A stretch of 64,000 nt of DNA from Candidatus Brocadia pituitae (lineage in GTDB: Bacteria > Planctomycetota > Brocadiia > Brocadiales > Brocadiaceae): assembly GCA_017347445.1 (NCBI GenBank), contig AP021856.1:3976613-4040612 (forward strand). The letters are read 5' to 3'. Positions 29,280-39,811 of this stretch are shown here, piece by piece. A program made the position numbers and the translations under genes. Positions within the stretch are counted from its first letter, which is position 1. Each line of letters starts with the position of its first letter. The notes beneath the pieces are model-generated. The model ran no database searches. It was not told where the DNA came from and saw only the letters and a program-made list of their open reading frames with translations.

Positions 29280-29564
29280 ATGATCAGACCATTAGATGAC
29301 CGGGTAGTTATTGAACCCATGGAAGCCGAAGAAAAAACAGCAGGTGGAATTGTGTTGCCGGATACAGCCAAGGAAAAGCCAATGAAGGGGAAGATTATTG
29401 CCGTTGGCGACGGAAAGATGCTGGAAAATGGGAAAAGGGCAGAACTTCTGGTGAAAAAAGGAGACAAAGTCCTTTATGGAAAATACGCCGGAACCGAAGT
29501 TACGGTGGACGGTAAGGAATATCTGGTGATGAGAGAAAGTGATATTTTGGCGAAGATCGAGTAG
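29280..29564 (+). CDS. groES: Co-chaperonin GroES
   Basis: 94 residues from ATG 29280, preceded by GAGGAGG; an upstream open frame overlapping groEL is not coding. It begins [20 protein letters not shown] and has the mobile loop (about 16-32, [19 protein letters not shown]) and the terminal strand [16 protein letters not shown]. It forms the heptameric lid of GroEL. It lies between two groEL genes, so one lid probably serves both. Confidence 0.97.
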   Translation: MIRPLDDRVVIEPMEAEEKTAGGIVLPDTAKEKPMKGKIIAVGDGKMLENGKRAELLVKKGDKVLYGKYAGTEVTVDGKEYLVMRESDILAKIE

Positions 29565-29596
29565 TGTCGGTCGCGCTGTGGAGTGTGTACGGATGA

Positions 29597-31237
<1,641 letters not shown>

Positions 31238-31276
31238 CCGTCGTTGTGTGAATAATTGAGATTTTCAGGAAGGTAG

Positions 31277-31305
31277 AAAGGCTGCATTATGTGGCCTTTT
31301 TACTT
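31277..31305 (+). terminator. Likely rho-independent terminator after the chaperonin operon
   Basis: AAAGGC at 31277-31282 pairs with GCCTTT at 31294-31299 around an 11-base loop, followed by TTACTTTT. It begins 40 bases after the groEL stop. The stem is short, so efficiency is uncertain. Confidence 0.6.
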
Positions 31306-31484
31306 TTATGCGCTTGTCAATGCTTCGGTCAATGATGAGAAAAAGCGTTTTGGGTTGGTTTGTGAGGTGTGTTGTAAAACTCCTTGATTTTATACACGTG
31401 TATGTACTATAATTTTTTTATACTAAACCGTATTTCCTATCTAATTTGCATTTCTTGAGAAAAGATCTCCTGATTTAATACAGC

Positions 31485-32603
31485 ATGGAAGAAGATTTTT
31501 ACAAAATTCTGGGTGTTGACAAAAATGCGAGCGGGGAAGAGATAAAAAAGGCGTACCGGAAGATTGCCTTAAAATATCATCCCGATAGAAATCCCGGAAA
31601 TAAAGAAGCTGAACAGATCTTTAAAAAGGCTGCCGAGGCTTATGGCGTACTGGGTGACCCTGACAAAAAGAAAAAGTATGATCAGTTTGGGATAGACGGA
31701 CTGAAAGGTACAGGTGCCCCCGGCTACAGCACCTTTGAAGATATTTTTGATGCCTTCGGGGATATCTTTGGCGGCGGCAGTATTTTTGAGGATTTTTTCG
31801 GAGGGGGTCGTGCACGGGGAAAGGCGGCGAGAAAAGGGGCAAGTCTGAAATGTGATATTGAGGTCGATTTTAAAGACGTTGCCACTGGTGTTGAAAAAAA
31901 GATCGAGCTTACGAAAAGAGAGATCTGTGATGTATGCCGCGGGACAGGCGCCCGCGAGGGTACTTCTTCCGTTAACTGTCCATATTGCAGAGGGAAAGGG
32001 GAGGTGCAGCAGTCACAAGGGTTTTTCACCCTGCGTACAACGTGTCCGAAATGTCATGGAGCAGGTAAAATAATAGAATCCCCCTGTACAAAATGCGGCG
32101 GTTCGGGACGGTATCCGAAAAAGTCCATCATCTCTATTCAGGTTCCGCCGGGAGTTGAGGATAGTACGCGGCTGAGGTTAACAGGACAAGGAGAGCCAGG
32201 TGAAAATGGCGCCCCGGCAGGAGATTTGTATTGTGATATTCATGTTAAATCACATCCGATTTTTAAGCGACAGGGAGATGATGTCCTTTGTGAGGTGCCG
32301 GTCCCATTTGCGCAGGCAGCATTAGGTTGCACCATTGATGTCCCCACCCTCACCAGCAATATTATTCAGGTAAAGATACCGAAGGGAACGCAAAACAACG
32401 AGATCATTCCGATCCGGGGAGAAGGATTTCCAAATTTGCATGGATATGGAAAAGGGAATCTGCTGGTGCAGGTAATTGTAGAAGTACCTACGAAGATGTC
32501 GCAGCGACAGGAGGAATTATTGCGTGAATTTGCAGAGCTGGAGAAAAAAAACGTTTCTCCGCGGCAAAAGAAATTTTTCGAAAAGATGAAGGACCTTTTT
32601 TGA
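31485..32603 (+). CDS. dnaJ: Chaperone DnaJ
   Basis: 372 residues with the class-A DnaJ plan. J domain with KYHPDRNPGN (HPD triad about residue 34) and a Gly/Phe-rich linker (FGDIFGGGSIFEDFFGGG). A zinc-finger region holds four Cys repeats: CDVCRGTG, CPYCRGKG, CPKCHGAG and CTKCGGSG. A C-terminal substrate domain follows. It delivers clients to DnaK and stimulates its ATPase. The ATG at 31485 lacks a strong upstream site. Its position 250 bases after groEL groups heat-shock genes. Confidence 0.96.
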   Translation: MEEDFYKILGVDKNASGEEIKKAYRKIALKYHPDRNPGNKEAEQIFKKAAEAYGVLGDPDKKKKYDQFGIDGLKGTGAPGYSTFEDIFDAFGDIFGGGSIFEDFFGGGRARGKAARKGASLKCDIEVDFKDVATGVEKKIELTKREICDVCRGTGAREGTSSVNCPYCRGKGEVQQSQGFFTLRTTCPKCHGAGKIIESPCTKCGGSGRYPKKSIISIQVPPGVEDSTRLRLTGQGEPGENGAPAGDLYCDIHVKSHPIFKRQGDDVLCEVPVPFAQAALGCTIDVPTLTSNIIQVKIPKGTQNNEIIPIRGEGFPNLHGYGKGNLLVQVIVEVPTKMSQRQEELLREFAELEKKNVSPRQKKFFEKMKDLF

Positions 32604-32680
32604 CGAAAATCGTAGTTATAAATAATCCGGAGAAGAGAAAAGGTATAAAGTGATGCCGCGGTGGCACAAAACGGATTCCA

Positions 32681-32746
32681 TTTCACCTGAACATAATAAT
32701 ACACTGTCATTCTGAGCGAAACGAAGAATCTGGTCTTAATGAGACC
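32681..32746 (+). repeat. 66-bp palindromic intergenic repeat, copy 1
   Basis: Runs from TTTCACCTGAA through CACTGTCATTCTGAGCGAA and GAAGAATCTGGTCTTAA to GAGACC. The same unit, inverted and about 90 percent identical, lies at 60803-60868. A related, more divergent hairpin is at 35922-35998. This type of TTCGCTTCGCTCAGAAT repeat is widespread in bacterial intergenic DNA. Confidence 0.85.
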
Positions 32747-32796
32747 ATTCGCCTTTGGCTCATAGAGTTTTATTTAATAATTGATGAGGGAGAGAT

Positions 32797-33063
32797 ATGC
32801 CGACGTATGATTATAAATGTAGCGCTTGCAGCCATTCATTTGAGTTGTTTCAACACATTAAGGAAAAACCCGTTAGAAAATGCCCAGCCTGCGGAAAACT
32901 GAAGGCAGAGCGGGTGATCGGGACGGGGGGCGCTGTTATCTTTAAAGGTTCAGGTTTTTATCAGACAGATTACCGGAGTGAGGAATATAAGTCAAAAGCG
33001 AAAAAAGAAACCGAGCCGGTAAAACCTGAAAAATCTGATACCAAAATAACGGAAAAGAAATGA
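32797..33063 (+). CDS. FmdB-type zinc-ribbon protein
   Basis: 88 residues. The first 45 are the FmdB/regulatory zinc ribbon: MPTYDYKCSACSHSFELFQ and KPVRKCPACGKLKAERV, giving two CxxC knuckles, then GGAVIFKGSGFYQTDYR. The tail is Lys/Glu-rich and unstructured. Members bind zinc; the partner is unknown. GGGAG precedes the ATG. Its stop overlaps the start of the YacG-like gene by 4 bases. Confidence 0.88.
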   Translation: MPTYDYKCSACSHSFELFQHIKEKPVRKCPACGKLKAERVIGTGGAVIFKGSGFYQTDYRSEEYKSKAKKETEPVKPEKSDTKITEKK

Positions 33064-33284
33064 CAGGGCAGAAATGCGATACGAGAAGAATGAATTGCCC
33101 TCAGTGTAAAAGAGAGTTTCTCTATCGAATAGTACAGGATATACCAACCTTTCCTTTTTGCAGTGAACGGTGTAAACTTATTGATTTGGGGGCATGGTTG
33201 GATGAGGAGTATCGCATTGAGGAACCTGCAAATGCTGAGGCGCTAAGGCAATTAGGAAAAAAGGAGGGCGGGGAAGATGGGTGA
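33060..33284 (+). CDS. yacG: YacG-like zinc protein (DNA gyrase inhibitor family)
   Basis: 74 residues. NCPQCKREF and FCSERCKLIDLGAWLDEEY are the two halves of the YacG zinc site (CxxC...CxxxC) with the diagnostic LIDLGAW-EEYR block. In E. coli YacG binds GyrB and blocks DNA binding. The start at 33060 overlaps the previous stop (ATGA); MNCPQCKREF at 33090 is an alternative that matches the family length better. It overlaps the next start by 8 bases, so the three genes form an operon. Confidence 0.88.
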   Translation: MTGQKCDTRRMNCPQCKREFLYRIVQDIPTFPFCSERCKLIDLGAWLDEEYRIEEPANAEALRQLGKKEGGEDG

Positions 33285-34488
33285 GATGAAAACGGTAACG
33301 CATGACTGGCGTGATATTTTTCGCGCCTTTAAAATGGCTTTTGATCCGAAGAAAATGGTGCTTGGGTACGCCGGCCTTTTGGTAAGTCTGGCATGGTGTA
33401 GTGCGGCGGTTGCGTTTTTTTCTGCATTAAAATTAATTGATACCACGCCCGCTATTTTTACCAAACTTGTCCTTTCCTCTGTTAAGGAGAGTCTTCCGGT
33501 CGCGGTAAGAAGCGTATTCTCGGCAATTGTTCCCATGGATTTTGGAGAATTTTTTGTTTTTGGTGTGCTCGTCTTTGGCCTTCTTATGATTTGGTCGTTG
33601 GTGGGTGGGGCCATTACACGCCTTGCCGCGCTGGATTATGCCAAAGATGAAAGCGTCCGGCTGTCTGATGCCCTGAAATTTGCCAGAAAAAAGGTGTGGT
33701 CGTATTTTTGGTCGCCCCTGGTGCCGGTGATTGGTGTCTTCTTCTTTGCCCTTTGTAATGTGATTGGCGGCTTAATGGGACGGATACCGGTTGTTGGTGA
33801 AGTTTTTGTCGCCTTAGGTTTTCCCTTTGCGCTGATCTCCGGGTTTTTTATGGTTTTTATTGGTGTGATTGGTGCCCTGGGACTCTGTTTTATGTTTCCC
33901 ACAATTAGCGTGGAAGGATCGGATGCCTTTGATGCGATGAGCCGTGCTTATAGTTATGTCCTTTCCCGCCCCAAACAATTTCTTGTCTACTGCATAATAA
34001 ATGTGCTTTACGGACTCATCTGTCTGTCGATAATTGCGTTTGTTGCGTGGCTCATGATACACCTGTCCTTTTGTACCGTAGGTGCTGGCATGGGGCAGAA
34101 ATTTTCTTTGATTCAATCCCTGGTATTGCAGAAATGCAATATTACCTGTCTTGGATTTTGCAGCGCTACTGCGTCGGCAGCTGCAACGACGGCAATCTCC
34201 CTTGAATCATGGTCGATGAAATTTCTTGCCGGTATGCTTATTGTTTATATCTTTCTGATCAAGTTGGCAGTATGGAGTTTTTTTACTACCTATCTTTTTT
34301 CTGCGAAGACGATTATCTATTTCCTGCTAAGAAAAGAAATTGATAGCACCGATGTGTCTGATGTTTACCTGGAAGATGATGAACAGAAAACGGAAATGGC
34401 AGGAACGACGGAAAAGAAAGACGATGATTCGTCTTCGGGTAAAGGCACGCAGGGAAATCCTTCTCCTGACACAGAAGGAAAACCATAA
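33277..34488 (+). CDS. Polytopic membrane protein of unknown function
   Basis: 403 residues with about six membrane helices (for example LGYAGLLVSLAWCSAAVAFF, FFVFGVLVFGLLMIWSLVGG, LVPVIGVFFFALCNVIGGL). An amphipathic N terminus reads WRDIFRAFKMAFDPKKM. A 60-residue acidic, disordered cytoplasmic tail ends the protein (DVYLEDDEQKTEM onward). No domain recognised; similar DUF-type proteins are common in planctomycetes. It overlaps yacG by 8 bases and lies 29 bases before der, so it is part of that operon. Confidence 0.7.
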   Translation: MGEMKTVTHDWRDIFRAFKMAFDPKKMVLGYAGLLVSLAWCSAAVAFFSALKLIDTTPAIFTKLVLSSVKESLPVAVRSVFSAIVPMDFGEFFVFGVLVFGLLMIWSLVGGAITRLAALDYAKDESVRLSDALKFARKKVWSYFWSPLVPVIGVFFFALCNVIGGLMGRIPVVGEVFVALGFPFALISGFFMVFIGVIGALGLCFMFPTISVEGSDAFDAMSRAYSYVLSRPKQFLVYCIINVLYGLICLSIIAFVAWLMIHLSFCTVGAGMGQKFSLIQSLVLQKCNITCLGFCSATASAAATTAISLESWSMKFLAGMLIVYIFLIKLAVWSFFTTYLFSAKTIIYFLLRKEIDSTDVSDVYLEDDEQKTEMAGTTEKKDDDSSSGKGTQGNPSPDTEGKP

Positions 34489-34517
34489 GCCCAAGAGATG
34501 AAATACCATTTTTTTTA

Positions 34518-35861
34518 ATGATGACTATTCCTGTTGTTACTATTGTTGGCAGGCCGAATGTAGGAAAGTCTTCCTTACTTAACTGCCTTGCAAAGCGTAG
34601 AATCTCTATCGTTGAGCCTACCAGCGGTGTTACCCGAGACCGTGTCTCGACAGATATTCAGCACCAGGATTATGTATTTGAGCTTATAGATACCGGCGGA
34701 ATGGGGGTAAAGGATGCAGATGGCCTTACGGAAGAGATTGAGTCACAGATAGAGATTGCGCTTCATAAAGCCGACGTGGTCCTGTTTGTTGTGGATATTC
34801 GTGACGGCATAACCCCTCTGGACAATATGGTAGCGGAAAAATTACGGCGATTGGGGAAAAAAGTAATCCTCATTGCGAACAAGGTTGATTCCCCGAAGTT
34901 AGAACAGCACGTGCCGGATTTCCACGCATTGGGATTTGGCAACCCCATCCCTCTGTCTGCCCTTGAAGGGTTTGGGAGATCTGAATTGCTTGATAAGGTT
35001 GTTTCGCTCTTGCCTGCGCCGTGCCCGGATTCGGTTTTCCCTGAACCGATACTGAAACTTGCCATCGTAGGGAAGCGAAATGCAGGGAAATCAACACTTA
35101 TTAATACCCTGGCAAGGGAGCCTCGGGTTATTGTGAGTGATGTGCCAGGCACTACCCGCGATTCCGTGGATGTGCGATTTGAAATAAAGGGCAAATCATA
35201 TCTGGCGATTGATACGGCAGGTCTAAGAAAGAAGCGGCAGGTTAAAGATTCTATTGAATTTTACAGTATGGCGCGCGCCCAGAGGTCGATCCGCCGGGCC
35301 GATGTGGTTTTGTTTCTTATTGATGCAACACTAAAAGTGTCTGAGGTAGATAAAAAACTGGGTGATTATATTATCTCTGAATACAAGCCGTGTATCATTG
35401 TGATTAATAAATGGGATTTGGTCTCCGGAGTAGAAACAGAAAAATTTAATGACTACTTCTATAAATGCCTGCCGGGGCTCTCCTTTGCTCCCATCTCGTT
35501 CATCAGCGCCAGGAATAATGTACACGTAATGGAAATGTTACAACTGGCTGCAGAACTTTATGAACAGTCCCATTTCCGGGTAACAACGTCTGAATTAAAT
35601 CAGACGCTGCAAGAAGCACTTGCATTACATCGGCCAACACGCACAAGGGCTCAGTCTCCGAAGATTTATTATACTACCCAGGTCGGAGTTGCTCCTCCAA
35701 CCTTTGTCCTGTTTGTTAACGATCCAAAGCTTTTTGACAGCGATTATGAACGATACCTTTCCAACCAGCTCCGCAATAAACTGCCTTTTTCTGAGGTTCC
35801 CCTGAAATTTCATTTCCGGGCCAGAACGAAAATACCGTTAAGCACCGTTTCGCCCCGTTAA
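34518..35861 (+). CDS. der: Ribosome-assembly GTPase Der (EngA)
   Basis: 447 residues. Two GTPase domains in tandem: the first with GRPNVGKSSLLN, DTGG and NKVD, the second with GKRNAGKSTLIN, DTAGLRKK and NKWD. A KH-like C-terminal domain follows (PKIYYTTQVGVAPPTFVLF then FVND). It acts in 50S subunit maturation. Codons one and two are both ATG (34518, 34521), and no clear ribosome-binding site precedes either. Confidence 0.96.
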   Translation: MMTIPVVTIVGRPNVGKSSLLNCLAKRRISIVEPTSGVTRDRVSTDIQHQDYVFELIDTGGMGVKDADGLTEEIESQIEIALHKADVVLFVVDIRDGITPLDNMVAEKLRRLGKKVILIANKVDSPKLEQHVPDFHALGFGNPIPLSALEGFGRSELLDKVVSLLPAPCPDSVFPEPILKLAIVGKRNAGKSTLINTLAREPRVIVSDVPGTTRDSVDVRFEIKGKSYLAIDTAGLRKKRQVKDSIEFYSMARAQRSIRRADVVLFLIDATLKVSEVDKKLGDYIISEYKPCIIVINKWDLVSGVETEKFNDYFYKCLPGLSFAPISFISARNNVHVMEMLQLAAELYEQSHFRVTTSELNQTLQEALALHRPTRTRAQSPKIYYTTQVGVAPPTFVLFVNDPKLFDSDYERYLSNQLRNKLPFSEVPLKFHFRARTKIPLSTVSPR

Positions 35862-35921
35862 AATTTTGTTGCATTCAACATAAGAAGTCTCTACACTAAA
35901 AAACGTTGAATCAATTTAATC

Positions 35922-35998
35922 AGATTCTTCGCTCCGTTCAGGATGACAGTTTCGCATTATTCTGTCATCCTGAGGGAGTAAAACGACTCAAGAATCTT
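35922..35998. repeat. Intergenic hairpin repeat related to the 66-bp family
   Basis: AGATTCTTCGCTCCGTTC, then AGGATGACAG (35940-35949), then a 12-base loop and the perfect complement CTGTCATCCT (35962-35971), ending AAGAATCT. The outer arms AGATTCTT/AAGAATCT also pair. It could end the der transcript, though it lacks a T run. Confidence 0.75.
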
Positions 35999-36021
35999 AA
36001 CTTTGAAATACCTTACCATAG

Positions 36022-36690
36022 ATGCATGCTAAAGTGCTTCTTGTCATAATAACCATAGTGTGTTTTTGTACCGCTACTGGTGCCAAAGAAGAGATCAGGC
36101 GTGAACGCCCAGGCACGCTCTTCAACCCTTCCAAAATACCACTCCTCGAAGACCCTGGACGCGATGTATGGCAGAAACCAGATGAGATATTAAAAGCCTT
36201 AGATATAAAAAGAGGGCAGGTTGTTGCGGATATTGGCGCCGGCCCAGGATATCTTACCGCAAAATTATCTGAATGTGTAGGGGAATCCGGAATTGTTTAT
36301 GCCGTAGATATACAGCAGGAGATGATCGACTATGCAAGGAAGAATTTGCTGGATAGAGGATTAAAAAACGTAGTACTTGTCCTTGGTGATATGGATGATC
36401 CAAAACTATCGCCTGAGAAGATGGATGTCATTGTTCTTCTCAGTACCTATCATGAAATTGCAAAAACCGTTGAATATGTAAAAAAACTGAGAGCTGCTTT
36501 GAAACCTCATGGTAAACTGGCAATTTTGGAATTTACTGACGAAAGCCCTATCGGTCCTCCTTTAAAATTTCGCCTGCCAGAGGACATCGTGATTCATGAA
36601 GTTCGGCAGGCGGGTTTTACGTTATTGCAAAAGCACACATTTCTTCTTCCTTACCAATACTTTTTGGTCTTTACTCCATCCACTTCCTAG
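36022..36690 (+). CDS. Exported class I SAM-dependent methyltransferase
   Basis: 222 residues. A clear signal peptide (AKVLLVIITIVCFCTATGA, cleavage about residue 21) precedes a Rossmann methyltransferase: DIGAGPGYLTAKLSE (AdoMet motif I, about residues 72-86), VYAVDIQQEMIDYAR (motif II), VLGDMDDPKLS and DVIVLLSTYHEI. The family resembles UbiE-like enzymes. Export of an AdoMet-using enzyme is odd because AdoMet is cytoplasmic; in anammox cells the target compartment could be the anammoxosome. The substrate is unknown. Confidence 0.8.
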   Translation: MHAKVLLVIITIVCFCTATGAKEEIRRERPGTLFNPSKIPLLEDPGRDVWQKPDEILKALDIKRGQVVADIGAGPGYLTAKLSECVGESGIVYAVDIQQEMIDYARKNLLDRGLKNVVLVLGDMDDPKLSPEKMDVIVLLSTYHEIAKTVEYVKKLRAALKPHGKLAILEFTDESPIGPPLKFRLPEDIVIHEVRQAGFTLLQKHTFLLPYQYFLVFTPSTS

Positions 36691-36727
36691 GCAGTTTCAA
36701 ACGGTTATCTGAGAGAGGAGAATCATT

Positions 36728-37117
36728 ATGAAATTTTCGAATCAAAAGGTTGGCTTTTTTTCTTTGATTTGGATTGGTATCGTTTTCCTGTGTTCGTGTG
36801 CGCCAACTCGTTCCTATCGGCCGTACGAGGAAGGGGTGCGTATCATAGTGAATCCACACAAGCTGAGTGTTCATTCTGGTTCCGAGGATAAGGTATATGT
36901 TCAGATATTGGATAAGCAGGGCGGTCCGCTCTTTGGGATAAAAGTTACGGCCACAAGTACCTTACCGACAGTTGCAACGGTTACCTCTGAGGCACTCACG
37001 GATCCCGTTGGCAAGGCCATGTTTACCGTAAGTGGGATTTCCCCGGGTACCACACAGGTCGTCTTGTCTGCAGCAGGACAAAAGGCTACGATGGAAGTTG
37101 TTTTTATTGGGCACTAA
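36728..37117 (+). CDS. Lipoprotein with one bacterial Ig-like domain
   Basis: 129 residues. The leader has a lipobox (VFLCSC, Cys about residue 24), so it is probably lipid-anchored in a membrane. The rest (about 35-129) is one Ig-like repeat: VNPHKLSVHSGSEDKVYVQI, then TATSTLPTVATVT and GTTQVVLSAAGQ, as in BIG2/Big_1 domains. The ribosome-binding site is AGAGGAG. It is 37 bases after the methyltransferase gene and possibly co-transcribed. It overlaps the convergent CDF gene by 4 bases. Confidence 0.8.
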   Translation: MKFSNQKVGFFSLIWIGIVFLCSCAPTRSYRPYEEGVRIIVNPHKLSVHSGSEDKVYVQILDKQGGPLFGIKVTATSTLPTVATVTSEALTDPVGKAMFTVSGISPGTTQVVLSAAGQKATMEVVFIGH

Positions 37118-38100
37118 TGTGCGTGATGTTCGTGCGGGTTTGTTTCCGGGTGGTGGTGTTCGTGGTGGGTGTTATTGACCTTGCATTCGCATCCGAACTG
37201 AATTACGGTATGACCGATCTTAAATTTTTCGCCCAGGACACGGTTTATTTCTTTGGAAAGCTTGGTCGTCTCACTAATCATCATATCCTTCGTGTCAATA
37301 TGACCGCTCATGGAATACATACCCGAAGTGATTGTCCAGATATGAATGTCATGCGCGTCATCAACGCCGGGAATCTGCTTGAGACCGGCGATAACGTCCT
37401 CAATATTAATTCCTTTCGGCGTTGCTTCCAGTAAAACGTCAACGGATTCCATTACCAATTTATAAGACCAGATCAAGATGAGTATGCAGATCATGACACT
37501 GATGATGGGATCGACTATGAACCAGTTGGTGTAATAGATAACAATAGCTCCAATTATGACACCGACAGAAGAAAAGGTATCGCCTAACATATGGAAAAAT
37601 GCTGTTCTGACATTCAAGCTGTGCTCATGTTCATGCGCATCCCCTTTTAGAATGAAGACACAGAGAATATTGGCAACCAGCCCCACCAAGGCTACAATGA
37701 ACATCTTGCCGCTTGAGATGGTTTCCGGGTGTACAAAACGGTGGTAGGCCTCATAAAATATCCATAGGGTAATCATAAAGAGGGTAACACCGTTAAACAG
37801 GGCCGCCAGTATCTCCAACCGATAGAAGCCATAGGTTTTTTTTTCTGTAGGGGGTTTTGCTGCAAAATAGAGGGCAAACAGGCTCACGAGCAATGCAAAC
37901 AGGTGGGTGAGCATGTGGCCTGCATCGCCAATCAGGGCAAGGCTATTAGTGATAATTCCACCAACAATCTCTACGACAAAGATACTTCCCGTTATAATGC
38001 TTGTGAGTACCAATCTCTTCCGTTCATGCGACCGGTACTCATGTTTATGACCATGCTCATCTTTTGCGTGATAATAATCTATGCTATGAATGTGTTCGAT
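37114..38100 (-). CDS. Cation diffusion facilitator (CzcD/ZitB-type metal exporter)
   Basis: About 328 residues if translation begins at ATC 38100, which has AGGAGA six bases upstream. The usual starts in this frame are absent; the first candidate is TTG 38013, which would cut off a natural His-rich N terminus (DEHGHKHEYRSHERKR). Six membrane helices; HxxxD-type metal sites LIGDAGHMLTH and HMLGDTFSS; a cytoplasmic dimer domain (DAHDIHIWTITSG). The His-rich tail (HHEHHHPETNPHEHHAH) suggests zinc. It exports Zn2+/Co2+/Cd2+ in exchange for protons. Confidence 0.88.
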   Translation of the reverse strand: MEHIHSIDYYHAKDEHGHKHEYRSHERKRLVLTSIITGSIFVVEIVGGIITNSLALIGDAGHMLTHLFALLVSLFALYFAAKPPTEKKTYGFYRLEILAALFNGVTLFMITLWIFYEAYHRFVHPETISSGKMFIVALVGLVANILCVFILKGDAHEHEHSLNVRTAFFHMLGDTFSSVGVIIGAIVIYYTNWFIVDPIISVMICILILIWSYKLVMESVDVLLEATPKGINIEDVIAGLKQIPGVDDAHDIHIWTITSGMYSMSGHIDTKDMMISETTKLSKEINRVLGEKFKIGHTVIQFGCECKVNNTHHEHHHPETNPHEHHAH

Positions 38101-38239
38101 GGTACGTCTCCTATTAAATAAATAATCGTTTTTAAAACTAATATTTACAAATTATAAATCTCTAAATGACTGAAAACAAACTTTTTTTATTGAAGCATTT
38201 AGATAAGCCATAATGACAATTGCTTATCTGAGGTAATTG

Positions 38240-39558
38240 ATCCCTTAATCTGGAAGAATTAGGGATTCCTATTCAACCCATTAAGGCAGGAGCTCATGAA
38301 TATTATCCCAGAGCGATGTTAAAGCTTATCATTTACGGTTATTCCTATGGTAATCGTAGTTCCCGAAGGTTAGAAAGGGCTTGTCATCATAATCTATCGT
38401 TTATCTGGTTGGTGTCTGGGTTAAAACCCGATTATCGGACAATAGCCCGATTTCGCAGTGAATATAAAGAAGCTATTAAAAATGTCCTCAAACAAAGTGT
38501 AAAACTGTGTATAAAACTCGAGCTTGTTGAGGGGAACACCTTATTTATTGATGGCAGCAAATTTCGGGCAAATGCTTCTATCAAGAATACCTGGACCGAT
38601 AAAAAGTGTGAAGAGTATCTTGAAAAGATTTCAAAGAACATAGACCGTAGACGAAGCAGAAAGTATTGACCAGCAAGAAGAGGAAAAAGAGTCATTGGTC
38701 AAGATAAAAAAGGAACTCATGGATCAAGAGAGGTTACAGGCAACGATTCAGGATATTGCTAATGCCCTCAAGGAGACCAAGAAGTCCTCAATCAATACCG
38801 TTGATGAGGATTGTGTAAAAGCGAAAGGGCGTCAGGGAACCCATGCCTCATATAATGCTCAAATGGTAGTTGATGAAAAGAACGGTTTGATTGTTTCAAG
38901 CGAGGCGGTGAGTGAAAACAATGATCTTAATCAATTTCACAATCAGCTTAAGGAAGCCAGTGGGGTCATAGGAGATAAACCCAAGGTAGCCTGTAGCGAC
39001 TCTGGCTATTTTAGCCTTGAAGACCTCAATCAGATACCTGAAGATATCACGGTTGTCATGCCTACACAAAAACAAGCGCAAAAGGAGAATGGCATTCTTC
39101 CGGTAAAACCGTTTGGCAAAGAGCAATTTCAGTACGATTCTACCAAAGACGAATATGTTTGTCCTGAAGGAAAGAGACTAACGTATTATTCTTCTAAACC
39201 CCGCGAAATGAGTTATAAGGCAAATGGCAAAGATTGCCAGCGATGTCCTCATTTTGGCGTTTGTACTTCATCTCGGTATGGAAGAAGAATTACCCGCATG
39301 AGAGAGGAACCACTCAAAGAGCGCCTTGAAGCTATTTATCATAGTCGTGAAGGACAAGAAATCTACCGATTACGAAAACAAAAGGTGGAATTGCTCTTTG
39401 GCCACATGAAACGAAATTTAGGAGCAGGACAATTTTTATTGCGTGGCAGAAAAGGTGTTAATGCAGAACTATCTCTTTTATCTACCTGTTTCAATATAGC
39501 CAGAATGATAACACTTGTTGGGATTCCTGCCCTGATACTAAAGTTACAAGGGATGTAA
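38240..39558 (+). pseudogene. IS1182-type transposase, frameshifted
   Basis: Two frames together make one transposase. 38240-38669 encodes the DUF772 half (AMLKLIIYGYSYGNRSSRRL, PDYRTIARF, LFIDGSKFRANAS). 38695-39558 (joined about 38640-38660) encodes the DDE_Tnp_1_6 half (GTHASYNAQMVVDEKNG, CSDSGYF, CPEGKRLTYYS, KVELLFGHMKRNLG). The shift lies in the linker near SKNIDR. The first about 30 residues of the family are also missing or out of frame upstream. Probably a dead copy. Terminal repeats were not located. Confidence 0.8.
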
Positions 39559-39811
39559 AAGAGAAAGAGCCTTTGTCTCTGGGATATCAATGGTCACTTA
39601 TCGTATTATTTCAGCTTGAAACAACTCTCTTTTGGAAAATAGTGTCTACTATATTCCTTTATCACACATTATTTGTCAAAGAACAGATTCATTTGGCACA
39701 GTCTGATAGCTTGTCCGTGTTTTTGTAATACTGCTTATTGCTTTGTGCTTGTAATGGTCTGACTTGTATTGTCTATCCAAATTTTAAAATGAATAACTCG
39801 TAAACAATGTC

